DNA of 64,000 nt from Gentiana macrophylla (Eukaryota; Streptophyta; Magnoliopsida; Gentianales; Gentianaceae): the NCBI GenBank assembly GCA_026214975.1, contig JAOBSW010000307.1, positions 62,001-126,000 of the forward strand. Reading direction: 5' to 3'. Below are positions 45,390-58,170 of this stretch, in pieces (the first letter of the stretch is position 1; every line of letters begins with the position of its first letter). The translations under genes were made by a program, and so were the position numbers. A model generated the notes under the pieces. It was not told the origin of the DNA and made no database searches. It saw nothing but the letters and a program-made list of their open reading frames with translations.

Positions 45390-46440
45390 TAAGAAAAAAT
45401 TGTATTAATGGAGACCCTAATTTGTAAGGGATAAATTTTTTTGCTTAACATATTTTAATTTATTTATGTTTTATGTCAATATAATGTAGTTTAGAGGATT
45501 ATTTTTTCTTAGGCATACATTTTTTTCAAAAAGTACTTTAAAGTAAGAATATTTACTACTCGCATTTTCGTTTTATGTAGAAATATTTCCCATTAAATGA
45601 CACAATTAAATGTAGTTATTGTTAAAATCTAATTGAATGTAAGAATATTTGGAATTAAATATTTCATATATTGGCAAAGTTGAATACATTTATTTTTTAA
45701 ATTTAATTTAATTCAAAAATATGTGTCATTAAATGAGGTGGCTAATTTGTTGAGGATGAATTAATTTAAGAATATTTCGTATTAATTATCATATCTTAAT
45801 TTATTTCTCATTCAAAATGTGATTTAATTTAATAAAATTTTGTATTAATGGAGTATTTTAATTTGAAGATATTTTTTCTTAATATATTTGAATTTATTTA
45901 TGTTCTATAAAATTAATGTAATATAGTTTTTTTTTTTTGCAGGAATGTAATATTTTAGAGGATTATTTTCCTTTGGCATATTTGACTTTATGTTTACTTT
46001 GAAAAAGTAATTTAATGTATCTTTGAAAGATATTTTTGTTTGATGTAAAATATTTGTCATTAAATGACATAATTGAATTTAGTTATTGTTGAAATATAAT
46101 TGAATGTAAAAATATTTTGCATTAAATATTTCGTATTAATTGGCAAGTTTGAATAAATTTATTTTTTGAAATGCAATCTAATGTAAAGTTATTTGGAATT
46201 AAATGTGATGTCTAATTTGCAGGAGATAACTTTAATGTCAGAATATTTTGTATTAATTGGAAGATTTGAATAAAGTTATTTTTGAAAATGTAATTTAAGG
46301 TAAGGATTTTTGGCATTAAATGGGATGACTAATTTGCAGGATTTGACTTTAATGTAAGAATATTTCGTATTAATTGTCGAATTTGAATACAGTTATTTTT
46401 TAAAGTTATTTTGTATTAATTGGCTGATTCTATTGTGTTT
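45390..46440. repeat. Degenerate AT-rich tandem repeats (about 118 bp) in the Helitron
   Basis: The phrase gtattaattgg-...-tttgaataaagttattttt recurs near 46131, 46250 and 46368, spaced about 118 bases. Weaker relatives (tggcattaaatgggatgacta, taagaatatttcgtattaat) extend left to about 45400. Confidence 0.65.
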
Positions 46441-47415
46441 TCCCTTAGTTTAAACAATACTAAAAATTAAAAACGAATATTCAAATAAATAAATAAAAAA
46501 AGAAATCAATTACAGTAAAATCAAATATAATAGATTAACAATATCAATTATTAAAAATAGAAAATGAAAAAAAAAACAAAATCCTTGATTGATTATTTAT
46601 TGTTTTAAAGTATCAGATTATTGATTATTATTAAAAAAAAAAAAAAAAAAAAAAACGATACCAATTTTTTTATGGGAAAAAATGACTCATTATTAATATG
46701 AAAATCAATCAAGGATTTAAATAATAATAAATTTGAGAACTATTACGTAAATCAATAAAAATAAAATTCAATTAAAAATAGGAAAACAATCAAATAAAAT
46801 CGGAAAAACAATCAAACAATCAATTAATAATCACTTAGCATGTCATCGTTGCACAATACACAAAATCCACATGAGATTGTATACATGACGTGTTGCTTTT
46901 GTAAGATTGAGAAAAAATGAATTTGTATACCAAAAAAATTGGGAAAAACAAATGCTAAGCGTAAGAAAATGAAATTTAAAATTTTCTCCGTACTAAAACA
47001 CATCACAAATAACTATGATCTGAAACATATACATATACAAAAAAAACATTAGTTTTCTCAATAAACAAAAGGCCCACTCATAAACACGAAAGAATTTATC
47101 CAAAAAAAAGGAATATGTCTCCGGATCGATTAATATGGCAAAATCGTAAGAAAAAATCTCGCATTTTATCTCCGTCACAGCCCGGCTTCAACCTTTCAAA
47201 ACGTGTATTGTAATTTAATCTCGTGGAAACAAAAATAGGAAGAAAAAAAACAGTGCAATGCAATGAGTAACATGTAAATAAACATGGAAGTTGTATCGAC
47301 TGGAGGTGAAATTTTGGGAAAGATTGGGAAATGAAATTTTAATTGAAATGAGATGGATGTGCCAATGAAATGGTTAAATCAAATCTTAATTGAGTAGAGC
47401 ATACTACCCAGTACT

Positions 47416-47962
47416 AGGGATGGCAATCTCGCCCAACCCGACCCTGCCCTACCCGTTACCCTACCCGTTCGGGTATGATTTTCAACTACCCATTCGGGTA
47501 ATGGGTCGGGTATGGGTAAAATTTCTATACCCGTTCGGGTATCGGGTCGGTATCGTATAACATAAACCCTACCCTACCCGCCCCCGACCCATTCCCCGAC
47601 CCGCACCTACCCTACCCGTTGCTTTTCTTTGAGGTTAGTAGAAATTAGAAAAGAACTAAACCTAACGTTACTGTTAGTAGAATAGAACTGATAAAAAAAC
47701 TAAAAAACATTAGTTCCTAATAGGACATTCATTTGCAAAATGTCTTAACTTGTACTTAAAATCAAATTCATTTTGTACTTAAAAAAATATTTATACATGT
47801 TTCGTATACATTCGCACTCTACCCGTTATCGTTGGGGTGTGGGTATGGGAATTTTATTTATACCCGTTCGGGTATGGGTCGGGTATGGGTAAAAAAAATT
47901 AGAAGTGGGTATGGGTCGGGTGGAGCTAAACCCGTCCCCTACCCGACCCATTGCCATCCCTA
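47416..47962. mobile_element. hAT-type MITE inside the Helitron
   Basis: Its ends TAGGGATGGCAAT...ATTGCCATCCCTA are perfect inverted repeats. The flank cccagtac is duplicated at 47408-47415 and 47963-47970, the 8-bp signature of hAT elements. The interior has cccgttcgggtatgg runs and no ORF. Confidence 0.92.
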
Positions 47963-48815
47963 CCCAGTACCAAGTGGTGTCTAATGATGAGCAAAGCTTC
48001 ATAAATGACGATATTATTTACGGAATCATAAATCGATCTAAAATGGTTAGATGAATTTGTGAGATGTTTGATACTACTAACGAAATCCTAATTCGATCTG
48101 AAATTGACCATTTAAGAAACCAAAATAGGACATTGCTATGCTAATTGCATTTAAACAATCAGAAAGCGCTTTATAAAAAATTTATAAAAAAAAAAAAAAA
48201 ACCCACAATAATAAGAAACTGCGAGATTAAGAGGATCTTGGGTGAGGTTGTACCTAAGCACTACAGCATTTGAAGTTTGTTGCACAACAAACGCAAATCT
48301 GCTCCAAGCTTCAACGGTGGTTGAATCAAATTGAATATACACAAATTGAAGGATTCTCTATACATTGCAGAAAGACCAAAACAATAGAAATACCGTTACC
48401 GTTTGATAACAACAAATATTCAATCAACTAAAAAGCTAAACAAAAATAAAAATGTCCACGACAAACGAAAAAGAACCCGTGACGATTTACGATATTGTGT
48501 GAAATTAAACAAAGCCATACATGTGACAATACTTGTTGCTTCTCCCCCAATCGGTCAGCAATTGGTCAACAAACACTCTCAGGATGAGAATTATGCAACA
48601 ATTCAATGGTACTGGAAAAAAAATTATAAAAAATTTATGGCTACAAAACAAATGTGCCGGTAATTCTATTATTCATATAAAGCTGCTCACCAATTACAGA
48701 TGGAAAAAAATGAATAAAGCAAAAAAAAAAAGGCGAAGGGAAGCGAAGCAAACCCATATACTTTGTTGGTTCTTCCTCATTTGGTATGCAAACCCTCTAA
48801 ATGCGAAATTTGTTG

Positions 48816-48817
<2 letters not shown>

Positions 48818-48876
<59 letters not shown>
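48818..48876. repeat. (TA)n microsatellite
   Basis: About 30 TA units; short ORFs across it are artefacts. Confidence 0.95.
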
Positions 48877-48879
<3 letters not shown>

Positions 48880-51068
48880 TTTAAAATTCAAAAAGATTTT
48901 AGAGATTTGGTCCATTGAATATGAGGGGACGGTTACTCAATCTATTGAGATAAAATTAGTTCATTTTTTGAAAAATGTGAAATCATTAATGACAAGGATG
49001 CAGTAGAATCTTTAAGATTTTTAATGAACGTGGGTTATATTTTTTTTTTGCGGGTATAAGCCGGGTCAAAAGTGGGTTATGTGGGTAAAATCCGGGTAAT
49101 TGGGTTAAATCCCTCCTCTCTATATTATATATATATATATATAGATAATGCCGATTGAACACTGCCGAAAACAAATACATGTGCTGCTGCTGAGGTACTA
49201 GAATTTATTCAATCGTGCTTAACTAATCCTTTATTTATTTATTTTCTTGCTACTGCCGAAAGAATATGGAGTATTACTCCTATTTTCTATTGTTTTAGCT
49301 GATGTATGTCTGCATGGGCAGTAGAAAGAAAAAGGAAAAAAAAAAAAAAAGAAAAGAAAAGAATTATGTAGGTAATGTTAAATATATGTATTCTAGTTAC
49401 TGGAAAATTTGATATGTATTTATTCGATAGAGTTGAGTAAATAGATATTGTGTACGGTAAGAAAATTTATTTAATTTATATACTAAAAAGGTATGCACTA
49501 CAGAGTACTATATATGTATAATGGATATAGTAAAAGTGTGATGTATATTACGGTAAAAGTATATTATATCAATTTTGTGCTTTTACATGTATTACACTAT
49601 ATCTGATGTGGGCCAGATGTTCTCATGAGAAACATTATGTGTTAATTCAATGTCTAACTTCGACACAGTAATTTTGGTATCAAATCGCACCACAACCCGA
49701 GACTCTCTGCGGGGAGAAGGTGGGAGCACCGGAAAGGCTTTGTTTAGGCCTTGTGGGACATTGACTTAGTAGTCGATGATCTCTTTACAACGTCACTAGG
49801 AAGTAGTGTAATTAGCTTGCAGGACTAGAAGTCCTAAGGAGCCTTATCGTGAATGAATCCGGTGGTTAGTACTTAACTCGTAAATAATATGTGATGAGTC
49901 TAAAAAGCTAAAACGTTGTAATTTTGGTGAGGCACATTTATGATTCGCAGCATGGATCATTTCTCATACGTAACGGACAATATTCGGTTTTGGGAAATGT
50001 TCCACACGGAACCATCCCGCTTAGTATGAGTCTTTGAATATGTCCCGGTGCATACCCATCATTCGGGCATTGTGTCCTTGAATTACAATGTAACATAGAT
50101 AATTGCTCGTGATGGTGCTAGCAGAGACTCAGCAGAGAGGAGTGTATTTTAACGCAACCTATGTGGTAGAGATTGTAGAATTTACTTGTTACGTATGATA
50201 TGTTATATATTGTGCAGAATCGCTTTTCTACTACCTACTACTAAGTGACGTATGTCTTACCTCTCTTCTCTCTTGTCCCCACCCTGAAGGTGGTGTTTTA
50301 GAAGTCTTTGGCGCCAGCGAGAGTGACCCGGAGATGTGGCAGATGAAGTCTTTTGTTCTTTATTTTCCGTTGTAATATGGTATAGATTGATTCATCCTTG
50401 TAATGCTAGAAATTGATGAGTCGAGTTTGTGGTTATCAACTTGCAGTGGATTTATTGTATTTGACGGTATTAGTAAAGTCTCTTGATGATGTAATAGATG
50501 CAGTCTATGTTACTTTCGATCGTGTATTAGTCGTTTCAGTTGCCCGAGTCAGTATTTTTGTCTTCCGCTTGTTCTCCGATATTTGCTTACGTGAGGCTTG
50601 CATGTATAATTAGATTAAATTTTAATTATATGCGTGCCGGACGTTCTTTTCCGGATAAGGACTCGGTATCCGGGACAGGGGCGTCACACTAAGGAACACA
50701 TGATTACCGACACACATATTTACTTTAAATACATTGGAACGAATGACATTCATTTTAACCTTACCTCTCTATAATTACATTCAATAATACAATACTTACT
50801 TTAGATGCATAAAAACATGAAACAATCTACACATATATTCAAGACACGTTTACATTCTCTGACATTCATTGCGTTTTATTAATTCCACCGCATGCCAGAA
50901 AGAACCAATGATACTAACCATGATATTGTTCGCCATGAACGCGTCGTTGGCGATCTGCCATTATCATTTTTGTGTTGGTCATTAAATAACAAAAAAGAAA
51001 AATGATAAAAAAAAGTAAGAGTTTTGTTTTCAGTTATGTTCTAGAAAGGAGGAGTACGGGGCAGTAGA

Positions 51069-51226
51069 CACTAGATAATCTAAGAAAAATGTCATTGGGT
51101 GCAGACTTTAATATTGGATATATCTAATCAAATAATATTGTAGTACTATACATATATAGTACTAGGTAAACAAAATATTTCATTGGTGGAGGACGCACCC
51201 GTGCCGAAGAGCTAGATCCGCCCCTG
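51069..51226. mobile_element. Small hAT-like insertion
   Basis: The 8-base flank gcagtaga is present at 51061-51068 and 51227-51234. The inner right end TAGATCCGCCCCTG is typical of plant hAT MITEs (CAGGGGCGGATCTA on the other strand). The left end (CACTAGATAATC) matches only weakly. Confidence 0.6.
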
Positions 51227-51479
51227 GCAGTAGAGAATTTAAACAATGGTCCCCTCGTGGTTAACATCGCGGTTTATTACAATATTTTACCAAGAATCTA
51301 TATGTGTGTTTTTTCGTACATACTATATTGACATATCACGTAACAACAATTAATTTAGATGGTCGTGTATTAACGTAAACTATTCTACGTTCAATCACAG
51401 AAAAGACTCAATACATCCAAATACAGTTCCAACCTAATCACAGTCTAAAAATGCATATCATGACAAAAACAAACACTAT

Positions 51480-53040
51480 GTGTGGACTAGAGCCAAAAGT
51501 GGCGTCGATAAACCTAAAACCTACTTCTACATAGACATGGCGGTGGACTCACCATATCCAACTGAACCTAACACAATATCAGAGGCCTTAACATCACTTA
51601 AGTGGCATAAGGCCATGGCAGAAGAATTCCAATCCCTAATGAAGAATCATACTTGGGATCGTGTTCCCTCTGCTAGACATCAGAAACTAGTAGGAAACAA
51701 GTGGTTGTTTATGGTTAATTAAATAAAACCCTGATGGCTCTGTACTAAAATTCAAGGCCTTGTGGCCAAGAGATTTCTTTGAACTCCAGGTGTTGATTAT
51801 ATTGAGACATTTAGTCCCATCATCTACAATCATGGTTGTTCTATCCATTGTAGTATCCCTTGATTGGCCCATGCATCAGTTAGACGTCAACAACCCTTTC
51901 TTTAATGGTGATCTTCATGAAACAATCTATATGTCTCAACCAGAAGACCTTGTGGTCACAACCTAGCCTCAACATGCATGTATGGCTCCTAAAAAGGCCC
52001 TATGTGGCCTCAAACAAGCTTTTAGATACTGGTTTGAAACAATCAGGGATCATCTGTTACAGTGGGGATTCTCTTTGTCCAAGTCAGATATATTATTGCT
52101 CATACTCAAGAAACAACACACACTTGTGTATGTTCTTATTTATCTTGATGATATACTATTCATAGGAAACTCAGCTCCATAAATTCAGAATTTCATTTAA
52201 CACCTGAAATCCGAATTTGTTCTCAAGGATTTGGGGTCTCTAACTCACTTTTTGGTGATTCAAGCACATGAAGGTGATTTTGGCCTATATTTTACTTAAC
52301 ATATGTATGCAGGTCAGATTCTTTTGCATTTAGTACTACAAAACCTAATAGCATGCTCCACTCATAAGATTAGCACACCTAAACAGCTCACCAAGTCAAG
52401 TCCTTTTACAGACAATCCTACCATTTATCGAAGCACTATTAGAGCCTTGCAATATCTGAGTTTCGCTAGACTTAACATAGCATTTGTTGCAAATCATCTC
52501 ATCCAATATATGCAAGACCCTATTTTCCTACAATGGCAAGTTCTAAAAAGACTGTGTAGATGTGTAAAAGGAACTTTGTAGTTTGGACTTCACTTCTCCC
52601 TCACCAACCACTTACTTTGGTTGGGTATTCTTGACTAAGGTTGTTCAACTTCTAACAGAAAATCCATTGCTGGCTATGGCATATATTTACCTGGTTCACT
52701 AGTGGAGTGGAGTTCTATAAAGCAGCATGTTGTGGCAAGCTCATGTACAGAATAAGAGTACAGAGCATTAGCTTATATATGCTACAACTAAAATAAAGAT
52801 GGCTTCAGTTTATCCTATCCGAATATTTTGTTTCGCCTATAGAGCAAGGAGTGGTCTAGTGTGAATATCATACTGTTGGTTCTTTAGCCTATAATCCATT
52901 ATTTCATTCTAAGACTAAGCATTTGGAAATTGATGTCTATTTCATAAGAGATCAGATCCTCAAAGGCCACTTATCATTTCACTGATCAAATTGCTAATGG
53001 CCTTACTAAACCTTTGACTACCCGTAGCTCCATGTGGTTT
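51480..53040 (+). pseudogene. Copia RT/RNase H remnant
   Basis: Pieces in several frames give NTISEALTSLKWHKAMAEEF, HTWDRVPSARHQKLVGNKWL, LDWPMHQLDVNNPFFNGDLH, KKALCGLKQAFRYWFETIRD, YVLIYLDDILFIGNS (YVDD altered to YLDD), LKDLGSLTHFLVIQA, STIRALQYLSFARLNIAF, RKSIAGYGIYLPGS and, at the end, DQIANGLTKPL. At least ten stops or frameshifts are visible. Gag, protease and integrase are not seen upstream. A strongly G-rich tract (53058-53092) follows where the polypurine tract and LTR would be. Confidence 0.85.
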
Positions 53041-53057
53041 ACACTTCCTTGAGTTGG

Positions 53058-53092
53058 GTCGGGGGGTTGTGGGGGCGGGGGACGGTGGGGGT
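53058..53092 (+). other. G-rich tract after copia remnant (possible polypurine tract or G-quadruplex)
   Basis: tcggggggttgtgggggcgg followed by gggacggtggggg has four or more G-runs of at least five bases separated by short loops. Confidence 0.6.
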
Positions 53093-53254
53093 TGGTTTCT
53101 AAGGAATAAGTAATTAGTCCCTAGATATTTATGATGAGCATTATCTAGATTGTATGACAAGGAGAAAGAAGAATATTGTTGTAACAAATTAGTAGCCACT
53201 TGCCTCATTCTCATGATGTAATCATCTCTATATCAATGTCAGCCCATTATATCT

Positions 53255-53650
53255 AAGCCGGTAGTAAATGGCTTGGGTGTCTTAAAAGGGTAGCTAGATA
53301 TGTAGTTGGAGTATGAAAATTCAAACCCCGTAAATGGACGATTTCTTTCAGTTGTTTGGTATAATAGCAAAACCACAACTCTGAGTTATTAGATTATCTG
53401 ATTAATATCTCCACTTATTCCGTAAGGGAAAATTGAGACTCTTGTGATTAGGGTTTAACAATTAAGTCTTGCATTTTCTCTTAATATCAAACCCCGTAAA
53501 TGGGCGATTTCTTTCAGTTGTTTGGTATAATAGCAAAACCAAAACTCTGAGTCATTAGATTATCTGATTAATATCTCCACTTATTCCGTAAGGAAAAATT
53601 AAGACTCTTGTGATTAGGGTTTAACAATTAATCCTTGCATTTTCTCTTAA
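53255..53650 (+). repeat. SINE-like repeat with tandem duplication of its body (period 166)
   Basis: An A-box-like ggtagtaaatggcttgggtg and a B-box-like gaaaattcaaacccc (53316-53330) resemble tRNA-derived Pol III promoters. The body (tttctttcagttgtttggta, gagttattagattatctgat, gattagggtttaacaatta) occurs at 53321-53486 and again at 53487-53650. A related single copy is at 61390-61600. Confidence 0.6.
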
Positions 53651-54338
53651 TAAACTAATTCTGTTGAAACTCAAACTTCTCAAGTGATTTGGCAGCAACA
53701 ACCCCTGCAGAAAAATATCCACCGACCTCCTGTAAATCACAATATAATAAAAATGATTTGGCAGCCTCCCAAGTGATTTGGCAGCCTCCCACCCCATGTC
53801 CTCCCTTATCTTCAAATCTGTGTAATTTCACAATTAATTATTCAACGTCACTAGCTACCCACAGAAGCAGTCACCTTATTTTAATCTGATAATGTCTAGA
53901 AAATTAATTACTAATTGTACGGCTCATATATTTCACGTTATTTCTCCCTTGATATTCTTCATTTATTGTTTTAAATTATTCACAGCCAATAAAGGCTCTA
54001 TTGGCACCAATGTGTCGTCTAAGGAAACAAATTGGACTTTAAAAAAAAAGTCTATGTATTATGATTTTTTTTTTTTGTTGAGGAAAATGTATTATGAAAA
54101 TTAGTTTATTTTTCTCTTCATAATATATCACATCAATACGTAAATGGATACAATCTAAATATAATTTTAACAAAAATTCTAGTAATTATTCACTCGTAAA
54201 AATCCATGTCCAAACGGATCCATAATTTTTTAAAGAATAATCATAGCCCCAATAAATTCTCACCGATACAATCCAAACGTAATTTTAACCCAAAAGAAAA
54301 TTATTTTCCAAATTAATGAATATTCACCTAAAAAATCC
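53651..54338. other. AT-rich spacer
   Basis: No gene recognised. Within it gatttggcagc(a/c)tcccaagtg words near 53685-53790 are a small direct repeat. Confidence 0.4.
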
Positions 54339-55287
54339 ATGTCTGTTATAAATACACTGTGTATTATGTGGATGTCTATTAGATATAATATCTACTCCAT
54401 TGTGTGAAATCTTGGCCCATGTTAGTTTCTTAATATTTAAAATCTCACACAAGACGCGATAAAGTGGATAAATATCGACGTAAATATATGGTGTAATCGA
54501 CGGATGTATTAACACCATAAAACAACGTATAATACGTCGTGTATTTATTAATCGATGCGGGGTTTGGATAATATCAAAAAGGAGATATATCTTTACACAG
54601 AAATGAGAACAACAGCTTTGACTTTCCTGTTCTTCACTTCTTTTGTGCAAATACTGTGACGCTTATTTTATAACACGTTATCAAGACGAGTATCTCATCG
54701 ATCGAGCGCGTGCGATATAATCCTATCTATTCCAATAAGCTCTCGAATGTTTATCCTTATGTATCCAAACATTGTAAGCTCTCGAATCCCCTAATCTCAA
54801 GTGTTCATCAATAATCGTGTTTGGTGCAAAATAATGGACCGTGTCCATTATTATTTATTATCAGGTGGGCAAATGATTTGGATGACTATTATGTGGAATC
54901 CTAGTAATATTCCAAACGTGGTATTCCGGTATTTTGGTTTCTGGCCTTCGATTACGGAATTCATCTATTATATCGGGTAATCTGGACTTCTATTATATAA
55001 TCATCAATGGATGATTATCTCTTATCGACGCGTGGATCACTTATTCGGGATTTCTATTTTGATACATATCTCGATATTTTATGGATCCTTATATACGATA
55101 TATGAATATCTATTATAAATTAACGGAATCAATAAATTATGATGTTGATCACCGTTATAAATTATCGACTTTGATCGATCAATAATGATGATCATATTCT
55201 ATACATGAGGTAGACTACGGAGGTAAAAGTTTATTCTATTAAATTTATGTATTATGATCAATATATCATACGGTGATATTGATATAT

Positions 55288-55389
<102 letters not shown>

Positions 55390-55399
55390 AATATGATGA

Positions 55400-58170
55400 T
55401 GCAATTACATTTCCTGAGGTGAATGTGTTCAAACTATTAGTTTGATGCGTCAAATTATATAAGTCAGTTAAAAGTGAACCTGACAAAACTGTATATTTAA
55501 GATGTGTCGGTTGACACAAACCCATTCCAGAAGTGAATGAGACGAAATGAAATATCCGAGGTGTATCGAATAACACGAGTTAGTTCGCAGAAGTGAATGT
55601 GACCAAATTATATTAAAGATACATCAAACTATATGGTCTCATTCCCAGAAGTGAAATTGAGTAAATTAATATTTATGTTGTATCAGATTACGCATGTCAA
55701 TCCCTAGAAGTGGATGTGACTAAACTCGAAAATTATGATGCGTCCGTTCCTCGAAGTAAACGTGGACAGTTAAATATTCTAGATGTGTTGAGATACACAA
55801 GTCAGTTTCCTGAAGTGAACATGTCAAAATCTAGATATTTTATACCGGTATTTAAAGATGTGTCGAATCACGTCGGTCAGTTCCCTGTAGTGAACGTGAC
55901 ATGAATGAGACTGTGATTTTAAAATCGTCAGAATAAATCTCACCAGAAGTGAGTTGATGACACTAGTGTGAAAATGATACATCAATACAACCCGGTATAC
56001 TATGAGTCCGTTTTATAATATATTATAAATACATATATATTTATTTATGCATTTATTTATTTATGTATTTAGTTTGGTATCATTTAGATTGAGTCCTGAA
56101 GATCAAATCTAACATAAAAAATCATTATGTCTTGTAGACAAAGTTGATTAGGAGATTTGATCACCTGAAGATGATAATTCATATAAAGTATATATAGATG
56201 GACTTGGAGTTCATCAGAAGCATTTGTATGCTTATAAAAGTGAATTTGGAATTCATGAGAAATAAATACGGACTCAAGTCCATATGAAATGGAATGATTT
56301 TCAACGAAACGACCAAGTCTAAAGATAAGAAGATTCAGTAAGAATAGTATGACACTTCTTTAATCCTCGTAAAAGGATTGTATTTATCGTTGCCATAATA
56401 TGCTCCTGTAGTAGCAATATTGAAAGAAGTGGTTTATGTTCAACAAAATGATTAACACAGAATAATCATGAAACACGATCTATTTGGTTTAGACCATTCC
56501 CTGAAGTGAATGTCACTAGATTCGTGATATAAAAAGGATCAAATAGTACTTTGATCAGTAGTAGTATATATTACTTGTGCATTTGTTTTCATAATAGGAT
56601 ATAATTAATAGCATATGAGTAGTAATTTTACCTTTGTTATTTAATTTAGTTCATAATCGTGTCTGCATTCATAGACAAAACCATGGTCAATATATCCCTG
56701 ATGGATATCACAAACGTTTGTCTCCTTGGAGGGGAAGATTTGTCCACCAGAAGTGGAACAAAACGATATTAAATTCCAGAGGAATAATGAAAATCGATTT
56801 TCACGAAGTGGCATTGAAAGGCCACTAGTCGCGTACTTGTCGTACGGCGAAATATTCGGATGAGAATAATGAAGCTTCAAAATCGTAGTAAAGGCAATGT
56901 CATGACACAAATACTATATGTTACGGTCATTCTGAAGATGATCTAGATATGATAAATTTTGTTTATCATTTATTTAAAGTCTCAAAGCGTGATAAGTTGT
57001 GCGGATATCCCATAATGTGGATATTAAATTGAGACATCGGAAGAATTAAAAGATATAAATCTACAGAAGAGATAATATAGTTCTTCCCGATTAAGTCGAT
57101 ATCTCGTAATGTTTGTTGATAATCGTATAAATGGATACACATTGACATGTAGAATCCCACGCAGGGATATCACATCGAAATGTTGAATCCCACAAAGGTT
57201 ATTGTAAACTTACGTAGATATGACTTATAATGAAATATTTTCCGAGATTAGGGAGGAAAGTAAACTTGAAGTTTATAAATCTCGTGGGAAAATATGTTAA
57301 TGCACATTTATCAACAGATGCATTTAATTACTCTCGAAGAGTGAGCAGCTGCAAATGCCCTGGTTGGATTAAATGTCGCAAAAAGATTTGTCCCAGAAGG
57401 AAAATTCCCAGTAGGACATGGGAAGGAAAGTCCCAGTAGGACATGAGATGATACGTATCAAATTAATGAAAATAACGCTATAAGCGTTAAAAGACCAATT
57501 GGCTTAATAAATAAAATTCCTCAGAAGAGGTTATGACTATATGATTTATGAGAACTCCAGAAGAGTTAGCAAATGCTCGAGTAGAAAATAATATAGTCGA
57601 TGAAGCTCCGGAAGAGTAATGACATACTCCTCAGAAGTAATGAAATCATAAACCCTTGAAGAAGTCAAGGCTAGAAAATGTTAACCAGTGTTGATAAATA
57701 ATATGTGTGGAACAAATAATATGCATTTGTTATACATACATGAGGTGGGATTAAAGGAACACGAAGTTCATTCCTCGTGTTATTTTCGACTTCGAAGAAA
57801 ATGTAATAATTCGAAGAATCAAATCGTATATTGTTATATTGTTAATTATGTTTAACGCTTGGAGCGTGAGAAACATATTAGTACCAACATAAATAAATCT
57901 TATAGTGTTGAGATAATGAATTAATGTTATCATCATTTAAATAATGAGATACGATAATGAATACAAACACTTGGTTTATGAACAAGGTTCATAAAAGAGG
58001 CAAACATATTTAGAAATGTTGAAACCGCCTGAAGCGAATATAGTGAGGTAAACATGTTTCGAAATGTCGAAATCGCCTGAAGCGAATATAGTGCATGAAA
58101 CACATAAGATGCTAGAAGCGTGCCTGAAGCTTATAAGACGCTAGAAGCATTAAATGCCTGAAGCATACAA
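55400..58170 (+). repeat. Irregular GAAGTG/GAAGCG word array
   Basis: Words such as ccagaagtgaatgtgac, cctgaagtgaacatgtc, cctgaagcgaatatagtg and ctagaagcgtgcctgaagc recur. In 55400-55960 they come at about 80-base spacing with linking text (gatgtgtcg...cac...gtcagtt); later the spacing is looser. Stops fill all frames. If once coding, they would have been repeated Pro-Glu-Val/Ala units, as in the copia linker between integrase and RT; this is inference. Confidence 0.6.

Larger units (their letters stand above)
44862..49145 (-). mobile_element. Non-autonomous Helitron
   Basis: On minus it starts TCTATATATATA and ends with a hairpin (ccgtgcaatgcacgg, 44888-44874), 12 bases from a terminal CTAG. 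The host bases are A on the 5' side and T on the 3' side with no target duplication, all Helitron hallmarks. The intact LTR1 shows the uninterrupted site ttttataatgcc. No Rep/helicase ORF was found. The interior holds a C-rich array, an AT-rich array, a hAT MITE and TA runs. A minus ORF at 48342-48151 (MYIQFDSTTVEAWSRFAFVV) could be captured sequence but is not recognised. Confidence 0.88.
33035..50688 (+). mobile_element. Tekay/Del-type chromovirus (Ty3/gypsy), decayed, with several nested insertions
   Basis: Two long homologous LTRs enclose an internal region with a primer site and late pol fragments. The duplication ctaag lies at 33030-33034 and 50689-50693. LTR1 runs 33035-37444 (with insertions at about 33045-33369 and 34568-36432) and LTR2 runs 44195-50688 (with a Helitron at 44862-49145). 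Without insertions each is about 2.2 kb and ends GGGGCGTCACA. The primer site TTGGTATCAGAG starts at 37446. A polypurine tract (aaaggggga, 44182-44190) precedes LTR2. The integrase zinc-binding and chromodomain-like pieces are the only coding remains. Confidence 0.92.
44195..50688 (+). repeat. 3' LTR of the chromovirus (split by a Helitron)
   Basis: The start TGTAACATCCCGAATTTTC follows the polypurine tract and the end GACAGGGGCGTCACA precedes the duplicated ctaag. LTR sequence stops at 44861 and resumes at 49146 exactly where LTR1 is continuous. The twin ORFs at 37169 and 50413 are just the same LTR segment in both copies. Confidence 0.88.

Noticed and set aside
44881..45392. Two long overlapping ORFs rich in Tyr, Pro, Leu, Thr
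   Set aside because: They are translations of the G-poor C-rich array, where stop codons are rare; no domain.
37169..50613. Twin ORFs at 37169-37369 and 50413-50613
   Set aside because: They are the same segment of the two chromovirus LTRs, so the identity reflects LTR duplication, not a gene.
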